A stretch of DNA of 5,219 nucleotides from JBAWAP01 sp049589355 (lineage in GTDB: Bacteria > Chloroflexota > Anaerolineae > VGOG01). Of this stretch, positions 1 to 5,219 are shown one piece after another; position 1 is the stretch's first letter; every line of letters begins with the position of its first letter. The DNA lies in assembly GCA_049589355.1 (NCBI GenBank), contig JBAWAP010000363.1, positions 1-5,219 of the forward strand, in the 5' to 3' direction. The position numbers and the translations under genes are program-made. Below the pieces are notes generated by a model. It made no database searches. It worked only from the letters and a program-made list of their open reading frames with translations, and was not told the DNA's origin.

Positions 1-283
1 GAGCCTGCACCATGATCGCCCGGGGTTGCTGATCCATCAAGTCAGTCAGATCGGCTTGCCGCCCGCAATCCGTGCAGGTCATCTCGATGGGCTGGATCTC
101 AAAGTGCAGCGTCGCCCCCTCAGCCAGGGTGCCTTTGCTGAGATACTCGAAATAGAACTCGACCGATTCAGGGACAATGAGCGCCATCCTGCCCACCTGC
201 AAGTAGATATCGGTGATGCGGTATCCTCTGGCGTGTTCCAGGGCCATGTCCAACATCGCCTGGGTTACGGACATTTCGTGCAT
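1..283 (-). CDS. hypA: HypA, hydrogenase nickel-insertion metallochaperone (3' end cut by window edge)
   Basis: HypA works with HypB to hand nickel to the large subunit of [NiFe] hydrogenases in the cytoplasm. The 94 visible residues begin MHEMSV, the near-invariant HypA N-terminus in which Met1, His2 and Glu3 form the nickel site. A conserved core follows (VPES at 37-40, then a GTLAEGATL stretch at 51-59). The first CxxC of the structural zinc site is at Cys70 and Cys73. HypA proteins are usually about 113-118 residues, so roughly 20 residues, including the second CxxC, should lie beyond the left edge. The start at 283 is fixed by the MHE motif. It overlaps the end of hypB by 19 bases, which suggests translational coupling, since only a weak GTGAG-like ribosome binding site precedes it. 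Identification is by sequence recognition and is strong. Confidence 0.95.
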   Translation of the reverse strand, partial: MHEMSVTQAMLDMALEHARGYRITDIYLQVGRMALIVPESVEFYFEYLSKGTLAEGATLHFEIQPIEMTCTDCGRQADLTDLMDQQPRAIMVQA

Positions 284-945
284 CTGAACTCACGCTTCTC
301 GGTCAATTTCTCCCGTATCCAATCCACCCATCCATCGAGGCCCTGACCGGTGAGGGCAGAAACCTCAAACACCGCCAGGTTTGGGTTGATCCGGAGAGCG
401 TTCTCGCGCAGCACAGACACTTTGGCCGGGAGGTAAGGCTCCAGGTCTATCTTGTTGATGACCACCGCCTGGGCTGTGGCAAAGGCCATCGGGTACTTGA
501 GCGGCTTGTCGTCGCCCTCGGGCAGGCTGGCGACCACGACCTTGGCATCCTCACCCAGGTCCCAGCCGGTGGGACACAGCAGATTGCCAACGTTCTCGAT
601 GATGACCACGTCAGCGTCTTCCACTTCGAGTTGTTCCAGAGCCACCTGGATCATGCGCGCCTCCAGGTGGCATCCGCCATCGGTGTTGATCTGCACCACC
701 GGCACCCCAGCGGCAGCGATGCGCTCGGCGTCCAGACTGGTGGTGGGATCGCCCTCGATGACGGACAGGCGCAGCTTGCCATTCAAGCTCTCGATAGTGC
801 GCTCCAATAGCGCGGTCTTGCCAGCCCCCGGCGACGCGATGATGTTCAGCACCAACACGTCTTGCTGGGAAAACCTCTCCCGTAGGGCATCGGCCAACAA
901 AGCGTTGGCTTCGGTGATACTTTTCAACACGGGGATGTTGACCAT
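265..945 (-). CDS. hypB: HypB, GTPase nickel chaperone for hydrogenase maturation
   Basis: HypB is a SIMIBI-class GTPase that drives nickel insertion into [NiFe] hydrogenase precursors together with HypA. The 226-residue protein has a P-loop ASPGAGKT at 37-44, a switch region VIEGDPTTSLDAERI at 62-76, the GCH metal motif (Cys92, His93), the G3 region ENVGNLLCP at 117-125 with Cys124, the NKID guanine-specificity motif at 164-167 and SALTG at 196-200. Cys92, His93 and Cys124 match the G-domain metal and dimer-interface ligands known in HypB. The N-terminal CxxCGC nickel site of the E. coli type and any histidine-rich stretch are absent, so this is the short form. The start at 945 gives normal family length and has a GAGGTG ribosome binding site just upstream. 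The last residues include CTKC, a CxxC created where the reading frame overlaps the hypA start. Confidence 0.96.
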   Translation of the reverse strand: MVNIPVLKSITEANALLADALRERFSQQDVLVLNIIASPGAGKTALLERTIESLNGKLRLSVIEGDPTTSLDAERIAAAGVPVVQINTDGGCHLEARMIQVALEQLEVEDADVVIIENVGNLLCPTGWDLGEDAKVVVASLPEGDDKPLKYPMAFATAQAVVINKIDLEPYLPAKVSVLRENALRINPNLAVFEVSALTGQGLDGWVDWIREKLTEKREFRCTKCP

Positions 946-948
946 TTA

Positions 949-954
949 CACCTC
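949..954 (-). promoter_or_regulatory. Ribosome binding site of hypB, abutting the palindromic array
   Basis: On the minus strand GAGGTG is followed by TAA and then the hypB ATG (945-943). The spacer is short: three bases from the hexamer, five from the GAGG core. The first base of the site (954) is also the last base of the heptamer array, so the hairpin that array can form would end exactly at the ribosome binding site. This supports the chosen hypB start. A regulatory effect of the hairpin on translation is inference. Confidence 0.65.
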
Positions 955-1022
955 GATTTTCGATTGCCGATTGCCGATTTCCGATTCAGAAATCGGCAAT
1001 CGAAAATCGCAAATCGGAAATC
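954..1022. repeat. Heptamer-periodic palindromic array (five CGATTNN, five NNAATCG)
   Basis: On the plus strand, CGATTNN units begin at 954, 961, 968, 975 and 982, and inverted NNAATCG units begin at 989, 996, 1003, 1010 and 1017 (the last one base short). The 7-base period is unbroken throughout. Because all units share a core, the array can fold in several registers: a perfect 19-bp stem (954-972 with 991-1009, 18-base loop), a perfect 14-bp stem (968-981 with 989-1002, 7-base loop), and an 11-bp pairing (976-986 with 1012-1022). It fills the spacer between the Fe-S gene stop (1024-1026) and the hypB ribosome binding site. There is no T-tract, so an ordinary intrinsic terminator is unlikely. 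Its function is unknown. Confidence 0.9.
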
Positions 1023-1023
1023 C

Positions 1024-1839
1024 TTATGAAACGTCAACCAGCAGAGACAGCCGGTCTATAGATTCCTCTACGAACTGGTCATTGACGATGGTGATCTCAA
1101 TGGCCTGCTCAGGGCAGACGTCCACACAACGACCACAACCCCGACATTCGTCACTTCTGACCGCCCGGCCGTTGACCAGACGGATAGCGTCCACAAAGCA
1201 TACGCCCTGGGTACAGGTCCCGCAGCCCACGCACCGCTCGTTCACGGTGACCCTCACACCGGGCATTCTGGTGGTTTTAGTGCCGATCTGCGGGGCAATG
1301 TGAGGCAGCACCCGCCAGAGACAGCAGCAAGGACAACAGTTGCAAATCGTCAACAGCTTGTCGCCCGGCCCGATGCCCAGCCATACAGTATCGAGCTTGT
1401 TGCGGCCAATCAAGTGAACCAGGCCCGCTTCCCGGCAGCGTCTCACGTGCTCCAGCGCTTCCGCTTTCGTTACGGGGCGTCCAAGCTTGGGATTGATCCC
1501 CCTGGCTGCCTCGCCCAGAAAGAGGCAGCCCAAATCAATGGGATAATCCTCGCACCCCATGGAATCGCGGCAGATGCAGAAGTTCATGATCCAGTGATAG
1601 GAAGCTTTCTCGATGAAATGCTCCACCACCTGAGATGGCAGAACCATCTCGCCCGGATTATCGAGCGCCCGGTTTACAGGAATCATACGATCCTGGGGCA
1701 GATAGATGAGATCATCCCCCTCGAAGAGCAGGCGATCCACGATTCTGCCGACGACTGGTATCCGTGTCAGCCTGGCCAGCAGAAAACGGTGCGGAAAGAA
1801 TCCTTGTATGAGCTTCACGAACCAGACAGGTTGACTCAT
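1024..1839 (-). CDS. Cysteine-rich 2x[4Fe-4S] ferredoxin-domain protein
   Basis: This is probably a cytoplasmic or membrane-associated electron carrier or Fe-S accessory protein; no specific function is recognised. The 271 residues contain 19 cysteines. The C-terminal third is a bacterial-type two-cluster ferredoxin domain: Cys203, 206, 209 and 214 (a CxxCxxCx4C variant with Phe instead of Pro after the last Cys) and Cys232, 235, 238 and 242 (canonical CxxCxxCxxxCP). Before it lie two further cysteine groups: FCIC with Cys88, Cys90, then Cys96 and Cys105, and the dense CNCCPCCC at 166-173. These could bind another cluster or metal. The first 50 residues are hydrophobic and basic without a clear signal peptide. 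The ATG at 1839 gives the whole open frame a sensible N-terminus, but its ribosome binding site is weak. It lies 78 bases before hypB on the same strand and may be co-transcribed, which suggests a hydrogenase or redox context. Confidence 0.85.
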   Translation of the reverse strand: MSQPVWFVKLIQGFFPHRFLLARLTRIPVVGRIVDRLLFEGDDLIYLPQDRMIPVNRALDNPGEMVLPSQVVEHFIEKASYHWIMNFCICRDSMGCEDYPIDLGCLFLGEAARGINPKLGRPVTKAEALEHVRRCREAGLVHLIGRNKLDTVWLGIGPGDKLLTICNCCPCCCLWRVLPHIAPQIGTKTTRMPGVRVTVNERCVGCGTCTQGVCFVDAIRLVNGRAVRSDECRGCGRCVDVCPEQAIEITIVNDQFVEESIDRLSLLVDVS

Positions 1840-1853
1840 GGTGACACCAGAAT

Positions 1854-1904
1854 CACTGATCCATTGAGAACACTGAATACACTGAAAACCTCAGTGCCTC
1901 AGTG
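1854..1904. repeat. Clustered CACTGA / TCAGTG repeats able to form a hairpin
   Basis: On the plus strand CACTGA occurs at 1854-1859, 1871-1876 and 1880-1885, followed by its inverse TCAGTG at 1891-1896 and 1899-1904. The inner pair (1880-1885 with 1891-1896) leaves a 5-base loop, and the outer pair (1871-1876 with 1899-1904) can extend it imperfectly. The element sits in the noncoding stretch between the methyltransferase-tail remnant and the start of the Fe-S protein gene. It lacks a T-tract on either side. Its build (short direct repeats followed by their inverses) resembles the array at 954-1022 although the repeated words differ. Function is unknown; a 5' leader structure of the Fe-S gene is one possibility. 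Confidence 0.6.
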
Positions 1905-1913
1905 GTTCCAACT

Positions 1914-2009
1914 CTACCCCAACTCTTCCAACGACCGCCGTATCTCCTTCAACTCCCTGTCCGCGATGCCCTACAACTCCGGTGCTGCTTCGTCCACTTG
2001 CGCCTCGAC
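1914..2009 (-). pseudogene. Remnant of a second methyltransferase gene: C-terminal tail with an internal stop
   Basis: These 96 bases align without gaps to 2983-3078, the 3' end of the intact methyltransferase, with 11 mismatches (about 89% identity). Translated, the remnant reads VEAQVDEAAPEL, stop, then GIADRELKEIRRSLEELG and the natural stop at 1914-1916. The intact gene has a tryptophan codon (TGG) where the remnant has TAG (1974-1972). Of the 11 differences, 10 are transitions and 7 fall at third codon positions, the pattern of two copies that diverged while both were still coding. It therefore looks like the leftover of a related methyltransferase gene rather than a recent neutral copy. 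No similarity is obvious beyond about 2010. The frame is the same as that of the HEPN-like gene ending at 2028, which may be chance. Confidence 0.85.
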
Positions 2010-2027
2010 TGCTACGAGTTCGTAAAG

Positions 2028-2954
2028 TTAGCGAGGGTGAGCAGCCAGAAATGCAATTATCGCGTTGATATGCCTGAAATATGGCACAAGATTATGAAGA
2101 AGCCCGCCAACTTCATTCCAGGTGAAGTCACGACCCTTAGGGTGAGCTATGGCGTTTCGGGCATCCCGAATCATCTCAAAGGTCAGCTTCACGATAGTTT
2201 GGAATCCATCTTTGAGCTTCTCCTCATCAAGCTCTTTGCCATACTCGCCCATAAGCTTGCTTTCTACCGCTTTGAATCTATCTGAGATGTTTGGGTTCCT
2301 CTCATACTTGTCTCGGAACCACGTCGCTCCACCATACGATTTTCCTAGTGCCTCGCGCAGGCTCAAGGCCAAGACTTCAATAAGTCGTTCAGAAGCGATG
2401 CCTAGCAATACGACAGTGGCCAGGAGATGACCACTCCTGAATACCCAGACACACTCAACCAGATAGCGCATCATTTCAGGGTCGGGCTCTGGTCTCGCAC
2501 CCCAGAAATTGGCAAGGTATCCGTCTGGATCGTGAACCTGAATTCGATTCCTGACATCAATGAGTATGCCCACTCCATAGGGGGTAAGCATAACGGAATC
2601 GAAATACAACAATTCCTCTCCTGGGTCTTTCCTCGTGGCCGGAGCTAAAACTCCTTGAAGGTAAAGCTCCCAAAAAGTTTGTCGCATAAGATTAGCTATA
2701 TCTCCAGGTATCCCATAGTCGGGAAACAACTGGGAACGTCCCTCATCAGCTAGTTGAACAAACTTTTGCCCACGAAGGAACTTTGGCTTCTCAATAATGC
2801 CTGTCTCTGCAAGCCCATCAGCAGCTCTTAAGAATAAACGTTTGATAGGTATAGGGCCGTGGTTACCACCGGATGCATATTCGGCTAACACACGGAATAC
2901 TTCAGTTCGAACGCCACTTCTAAGCGATGGGTCAAGCCTCGCTATCCTGTGCAT
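2028..2954 (-). CDS. Putative HEPN-domain protein (possible defence ribonuclease), next to a DNA methyltransferase
   Basis: The 308-residue protein belongs to no family I can name. Residues 1-75 are helical and could be a winged-helix-like region. A second segment at about 90-135 (FWELYLQG at 94-101, then LTPYG at 123-127) also looks winged-helix-like. Residues 160-308 are a helical bundle with RNAIAH at 266-271. This fits the R-x4-6-H motif of HEPN domains, including the polar residue after Arg, and lies near the C-terminus as expected; HEPN domains often act as metal-independent RNases in toxins and abortive-infection systems. No transmembrane segment is evident, so it is probably cytoplasmic. 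The start at 2954 is supported by an AGGAGGG ribosome binding site. It lies 28 bases after the methyltransferase stop, so co-transcription is likely. Local GC is low (38% and 50% in two hand-counted 60-base blocks), suggesting acquisition. The reading frame is secure; HEPN membership is moderately supported and ribonuclease activity is inference. Confidence 0.7.
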   Translation of the reverse strand: MHRIARLDPSLRSGVRTEVFRVLAEYASGGNHGPIPIKRLFLRAADGLAETGIIEKPKFLRGQKFVQLADEGRSQLFPDYGIPGDIANLMRQTFWELYLQGVLAPATRKDPGEELLYFDSVMLTPYGVGILIDVRNRIQVHDPDGYLANFWGARPEPDPEMMRYLVECVWVFRSGHLLATVVLLGIASERLIEVLALSLREALGKSYGGATWFRDKYERNPNISDRFKAVESKLMGEYGKELDEEKLKDGFQTIVKLTFEMIRDARNAIAHPKGRDFTWNEVGGLLHNLVPYFRHINAIIAFLAAHPR

Positions 2955-2959
2955 TCCAT

Positions 2960-2966
2960 CCCTCCT
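2960..2966 (-). promoter_or_regulatory. Strong ribosome binding site of the HEPN-like gene
   Basis: On the minus strand AGGAGGG lies five bases before the ATG at 2954-2952, a near-ideal Shine-Dalgarno match and spacing. It settles the start of this gene and shows that translation begins independently rather than by overlap with the methyltransferase gene. Confidence 0.85.
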
Positions 2967-2982
2967 GGGGAATTCTTGTGTT

Positions 2983-3078
2983 CTACCCCAACTCCTCCAA
3001 CGACCGCTGTATCTCCTTTAACTCCCTGTCCGTGATGCCCCACAACTCTGCCGCTGCCTCGTCCACCTGTGCCTCGAC
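2983..3078 (-). repeat. Methyltransferase tail, intact copy of the direct repeat
   Basis: This is the 3' coding end of the methyltransferase gene and the intact partner of the remnant at 1914-2009, at a constant offset of 1069 bases with no gaps. Both copies are in the same orientation, and together they flank the HEPN-like gene. Homologous recombination between them would remove the HEPN-like gene and leave one methyltransferase tail. Confidence 0.85.
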
Positions 3079-5219
3079 CTCCGCCAGGCCAGCCTCGTCC
3101 CCCGCCGCCAACTGGTGCGCCTGCTGTGATAGCGCCGCCAGTCGGGTGTGGATAGGGCTATTGGGATCAAAGTGGGGGATATTAACTTGTTTCAGTAAGT
3201 GTGGCGACCCGAAGCTCTTGCCGACTGAGTAAGACTTAGCTGTAAAGTTGGTAATGGACGAGTTGAGCATGGCACACAGGTAGTGTGCTTCTTGTTCCGA
3301 CTCACAAGCTACATACACCACTGTTTCCTTGCTCATCAGAGGTTTCTTTCCAACAAGAGGATCGTCCACTTCTTGCAAGACAGCAGCTTCCATCTTGGTA
3401 CCCATACGTTTCCATCCAACTTTCCAAGACGCATACAACCAATTACCAGTGTTGGATAGGATATAGAACGGCTGGCCTTGCCGAAGTTGGACGTACCCCG
3501 AACGACGCAATAGAACGGGCTCGAATCGTTTCAGGTAGCTATAGGTGAGTGGATACTTCACTTTCATATCACCCTCATCAATAGCCCTCCAGCCTGATTC
3601 GGGCGTATGCGGTAGCAGGATGTAGCAACTGGGATTTGCTCTCCATCGGCTTATGTCGGTCCAGCGAGCGAATGGGTACAGCAAATCAGGTTCCACCGCA
3701 GCCTGCACAGTTTCGATCTTCCTTTTGCCGGCCTCACCGAGATTTTCGATGATGAGCGCACCGTCTGGCCTGGTGTCGAGGACTTTCACCCAGTATATCC
3801 CATCAGCCCAGGTCACTACTCCAGCCCTGGCCGTATAGTCTGACTCTCCAATAGCTCCTGTTATCGCCTTCAAAGCTTGAGGGTAAGCAGTAATCCAAGG
3901 AGATGTTGGCTGGTCATCTCGGACTGGCTTAGCCTTAAAGTTGCTTCGCTTCGTCTTTGTGATCACCTCAGCCAGCGTATCTTCTAGGGCAATGCGTTGC
4001 CGTGGCAGAGGCCGCCACAGCGTATAGGGGACAGGATATCGTGTCGGCCTACCTTTCTCGCAGACAAATACAGATGTCCAGTTCGAAGCACCTTCAAAGG
4101 GTTGCAAAGCCACCATGTCATCCACGTGAGTGACACGGAACGGTACGTCTGGCCCTACTCGAAAAGCTCGGAAGACTTCTCCGCTCCTGGTCTTGAAGAC
4201 TGTTTGCGTGATGACGAAGCCAAGCCGTCCCTTTGGGCGAAGGTACTTATCAATGCAGACGAAAGTGAACAGCATTGAGATGTCGCGTTTGACTTTCCCC
4301 AATGCAAATTGCTTACCGTCTGCTTGCGCTTGCATCTCGTACTTTTCCCACAGCCGCTTGGTCGCCTCGCGATACTCGGCGCTCAGGCTCTCCCAATTCA
4401 CCCAGGGCGGATTGCCCACCACAAAATCGAACTCACCAACCAGCACTGGGGCGAAGGCGTTTTTGAGCAGCCGTGCCCACAGGCCATTACGTCCCTCTTC
4501 GTCCAGATGGTAGAGCTGGCGGTACAGTCCCTCCAGCACTGATTCGGTCATGGCCTCGCTCACAGTCAGCTCCCGCCGGGCACGGGCCAGGAACTCCTGG
4601 GGGGTGTACTGGTCGCGCACGCAACTCTCCAGCAGCGACGAGAGTGGGCCCATCTCGCCAACGGCTACTGTCTCACCGGGGATGTCAAAGTCGCCAACGA
4701 CGGTGCGCAAACGGTAGCTCTTGCCAAACATGTCGGCCCGCTCGGTGGGGGTCATGATGCTGTCGCACATGTACACCGGCAGGTCGACCGGGCCACGCCG
4801 GTAGCGCAGCAGGTCACCCAAAGCCAGCAGGTAGTTGGTGCGGGCGGCGATGACACTGAGGGGATTGAGGTCAAAGCCGACGATGTTGCGCAGCGCCGCG
4901 TCGAGCACGTCGGCGGGCGGGATGAGGTGGTCGGCGGCGTACTGGCGCAACCGCCGCAGGGCCAAGATGAGGAAAGTGCCGCTGCCACAGCCGGGGTCTA
5001 TCAGCCGCTTGTCAGGCTCCCCCTTGTAGCCCACCTGGTTCAGCAGCCGCTCGGCCAACCAGTCGGGGGTGTAATACTCGCCCAGGTCGTGGCGCAGCTT
5101 GCGCGGCACCAGGTACTGGTAGAGCTTCTTGAGCAGGTCGCGGGTGTGCTCTGGCTCCAGCGTGGTGGTGGCGGGCTCGAAATCGGCCAGCGTGCGGGCC
5201 AGCGCCCGGATGCCGTCGG
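2983..5219 (-). CDS. Eco57I-like N6-adenine DNA methyltransferase / type IIG-like restriction-modification protein (5' end outside window)
   Basis: This is predicted to transfer a methyl group from SAM to adenine N6 in a specific DNA site; as part of a restriction-modification or related defence system it would mark self DNA. Numbered from a GTG codon at 5109-5107, there are 708 residues, but the frame stays open for 36 more codons to the right edge (ending in KKLYQYL just before that GTG), so the true start is outside. Landmarks: LGEYYTP at 9-15, SAM motif I DPGCGSGTF at 38-46, an acidic FDLNP at 79-83, and catalytic NPPW at 233-236 (4402-4413). Residues from about 270 to 650 look like a target-recognition domain, ending in LNSSITN and NIPHFD (643-648). 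The last 39 residues form a charged helical tail. No nuclease motif is visible, but the N-terminus is missing. It could be type IIG or a methylase of a multi-gene system such as DISARM or BREX. GC is uneven along the gene. Confidence 0.88.
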   Translation of the reverse strand, partial: DGIRALARTLADFEPATTTLEPEHTRDLLKKLYQYLVPRKLRHDLGEYYTPDWLAERLLNQVGYKGEPDKRLIDPGCGSGTFLILALRRLRQYAADHLIPPADVLDAALRNIVGFDLNPLSVIAARTNYLLALGDLLRYRRGPVDLPVYMCDSIMTPTERADMFGKSYRLRTVVGDFDIPGETVAVGEMGPLSSLLESCVRDQYTPQEFLARARRELTVSEAMTESVLEGLYRQLYHLDEEGRNGLWARLLKNAFAPVLVGEFDFVVGNPPWVNWESLSAEYREATKRLWEKYEMQAQADGKQFALGKVKRDISMLFTFVCIDKYLRPKGRLGFVITQTVFKTRSGEVFRAFRVGPDVPFRVTHVDDMVALQPFEGASNWTSVFVCEKGRPTRYPVPYTLWRPLPRQRIALEDTLAEVITKTKRSNFKAKPVRDDQPTSPWITAYPQALKAITGAIGESDYTARAGVVTWADGIYWVKVLDTRPDGALIIENLGEAGKRKIETVQAAVEPDLLYPFARWTDISRWRANPSCYILLPHTPESGWRAIDEGDMKVKYPLTYSYLKRFEPVLLRRSGYVQLRQGQPFYILSNTGNWLYASWKVGWKRMGTKMEAAVLQEVDDPLVGKKPLMSKETVVYVACESEQEAHYLCAMLNSSITNFTAKSYSVGKSFGSPHLLKQVNIPHFDPNSPIHTRLAALSQQAHQLAAGDEAGLAEVEAQVDEAAAELWGITDRELKEIQRSLEELG

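Noticed and set aside
954..1022. Intrinsic terminator or CRISPR-like array
   Set aside because: No T-tract follows the stem on either strand, and the units are 7 bases long without unique spacers.
452..1303. Long plus-strand open frame
   Set aside because: It is antisense to the well-supported hypB gene and the Fe-S protein gene, runs through the palindromic spacer, and its translation is rich in Ser, Thr and Arg without any recognisable motif.
1300..2025. Long plus-strand open frame over the Fe-S gene and the remnant
   Set aside because: It is antisense to the Fe-S protein gene and crosses the repeat element and the pseudogene; no family features are visible.
1916..2954. HEPN-like protein fused to the methyltransferase tail by readthrough
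   Set aside because: The tail is in the same frame, but a TAA at 2028-2030 and a TAG at 1972-1974 both interrupt it; matching frame has a one-in-three chance.
1914..3078. Insertion sequence or composite transposon bounded by the two tail copies
   Set aside because: The segment between them encodes no transposase or integrase, and the direct repeats are protein-coding tail sequence, not terminal inverted repeats. Homologous recombination explains the layout better.
4130..4757. Overlapping plus-strand frames opposite the methyltransferase core
   Set aside because: They are antisense to the catalytic region, where the NPPW motif fixes the true frame; they reflect high GC and codon bias.
5107..5109. 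GTG as the start codon of the methyltransferase
   Set aside because: The same frame continues without a stop to the window edge for 36 more codons, and the sequence just before the GTG reads as protein continuous with the LGEYYTP region. The gene is truncated by the window, not started here.

Overview
The window carries five protein-coding genes or parts of genes, all on the minus strand, plus one gene remnant and two unusual intergenic repeat elements. GC content is near 60% in the hydrogenase-maturation part and drops clearly inside the defence-like part. No rRNA, tRNA, CRISPR array, transposase or plus-strand gene can be supported. The organism is a bacterium or archaeon with a [NiFe]-hydrogenase maturation pathway and Fe-S electron-transfer proteins, so probably anaerobic or facultative. 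My impression of gene style points to Chloroflexota (Anaerolineae-like), but this is a low-confidence guess with no marker gene behind it.

Layout in the direction of transcription (right to left). (1) 5219-2983: the 3' part of a large N6-adenine DNA methyltransferase of the Eco57I / type IIG-like kind. Its start lies outside the window. It shows a SAM-binding motif, an NPPW catalytic motif and a target-recognition-like C-terminal half. (2) 2954-2028: a 308-residue protein, 28 bases downstream and with a strong ribosome binding site. Its C-terminus carries an R-x4-H motif in a helical context, as in HEPN ribonucleases. (3) 2009-1914: a 96-base degraded copy of the methyltransferase 3' end, interrupted by a stop codon, so the HEPN-like gene lies between two direct copies of the tail. 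(4) 1904-1854: a hairpin-forming cluster of CACTGA/TCAGTG repeats. (5) 1839-1024: a cysteine-rich 2x[4Fe-4S] protein. (6) 1022-954: a 7-base-periodic palindromic array filling almost the whole spacer before hypB. (7) 945-265 and 283-2: hypB and hypA, overlapping by 19 bases, with hypA running off the left edge.

The left half (Fe-S protein, HypB, HypA) is plausibly a hydrogenase or redox-enzyme locus: HypA and HypB deliver nickel to the [NiFe] active site, and the Fe-S protein could be an electron carrier or accessory protein. The right half looks like a defence cassette: a DNA methyltransferase (possibly with a nuclease domain upstream of the window) followed by a possible HEPN ribonuclease. 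The tail remnant and the uneven GC content show that this side has been reshaped by recombination. The methyltransferase-HEPN pair between duplicated tails is the best candidate for an undescribed system. The link between the two is inferred from adjacency and motifs only.
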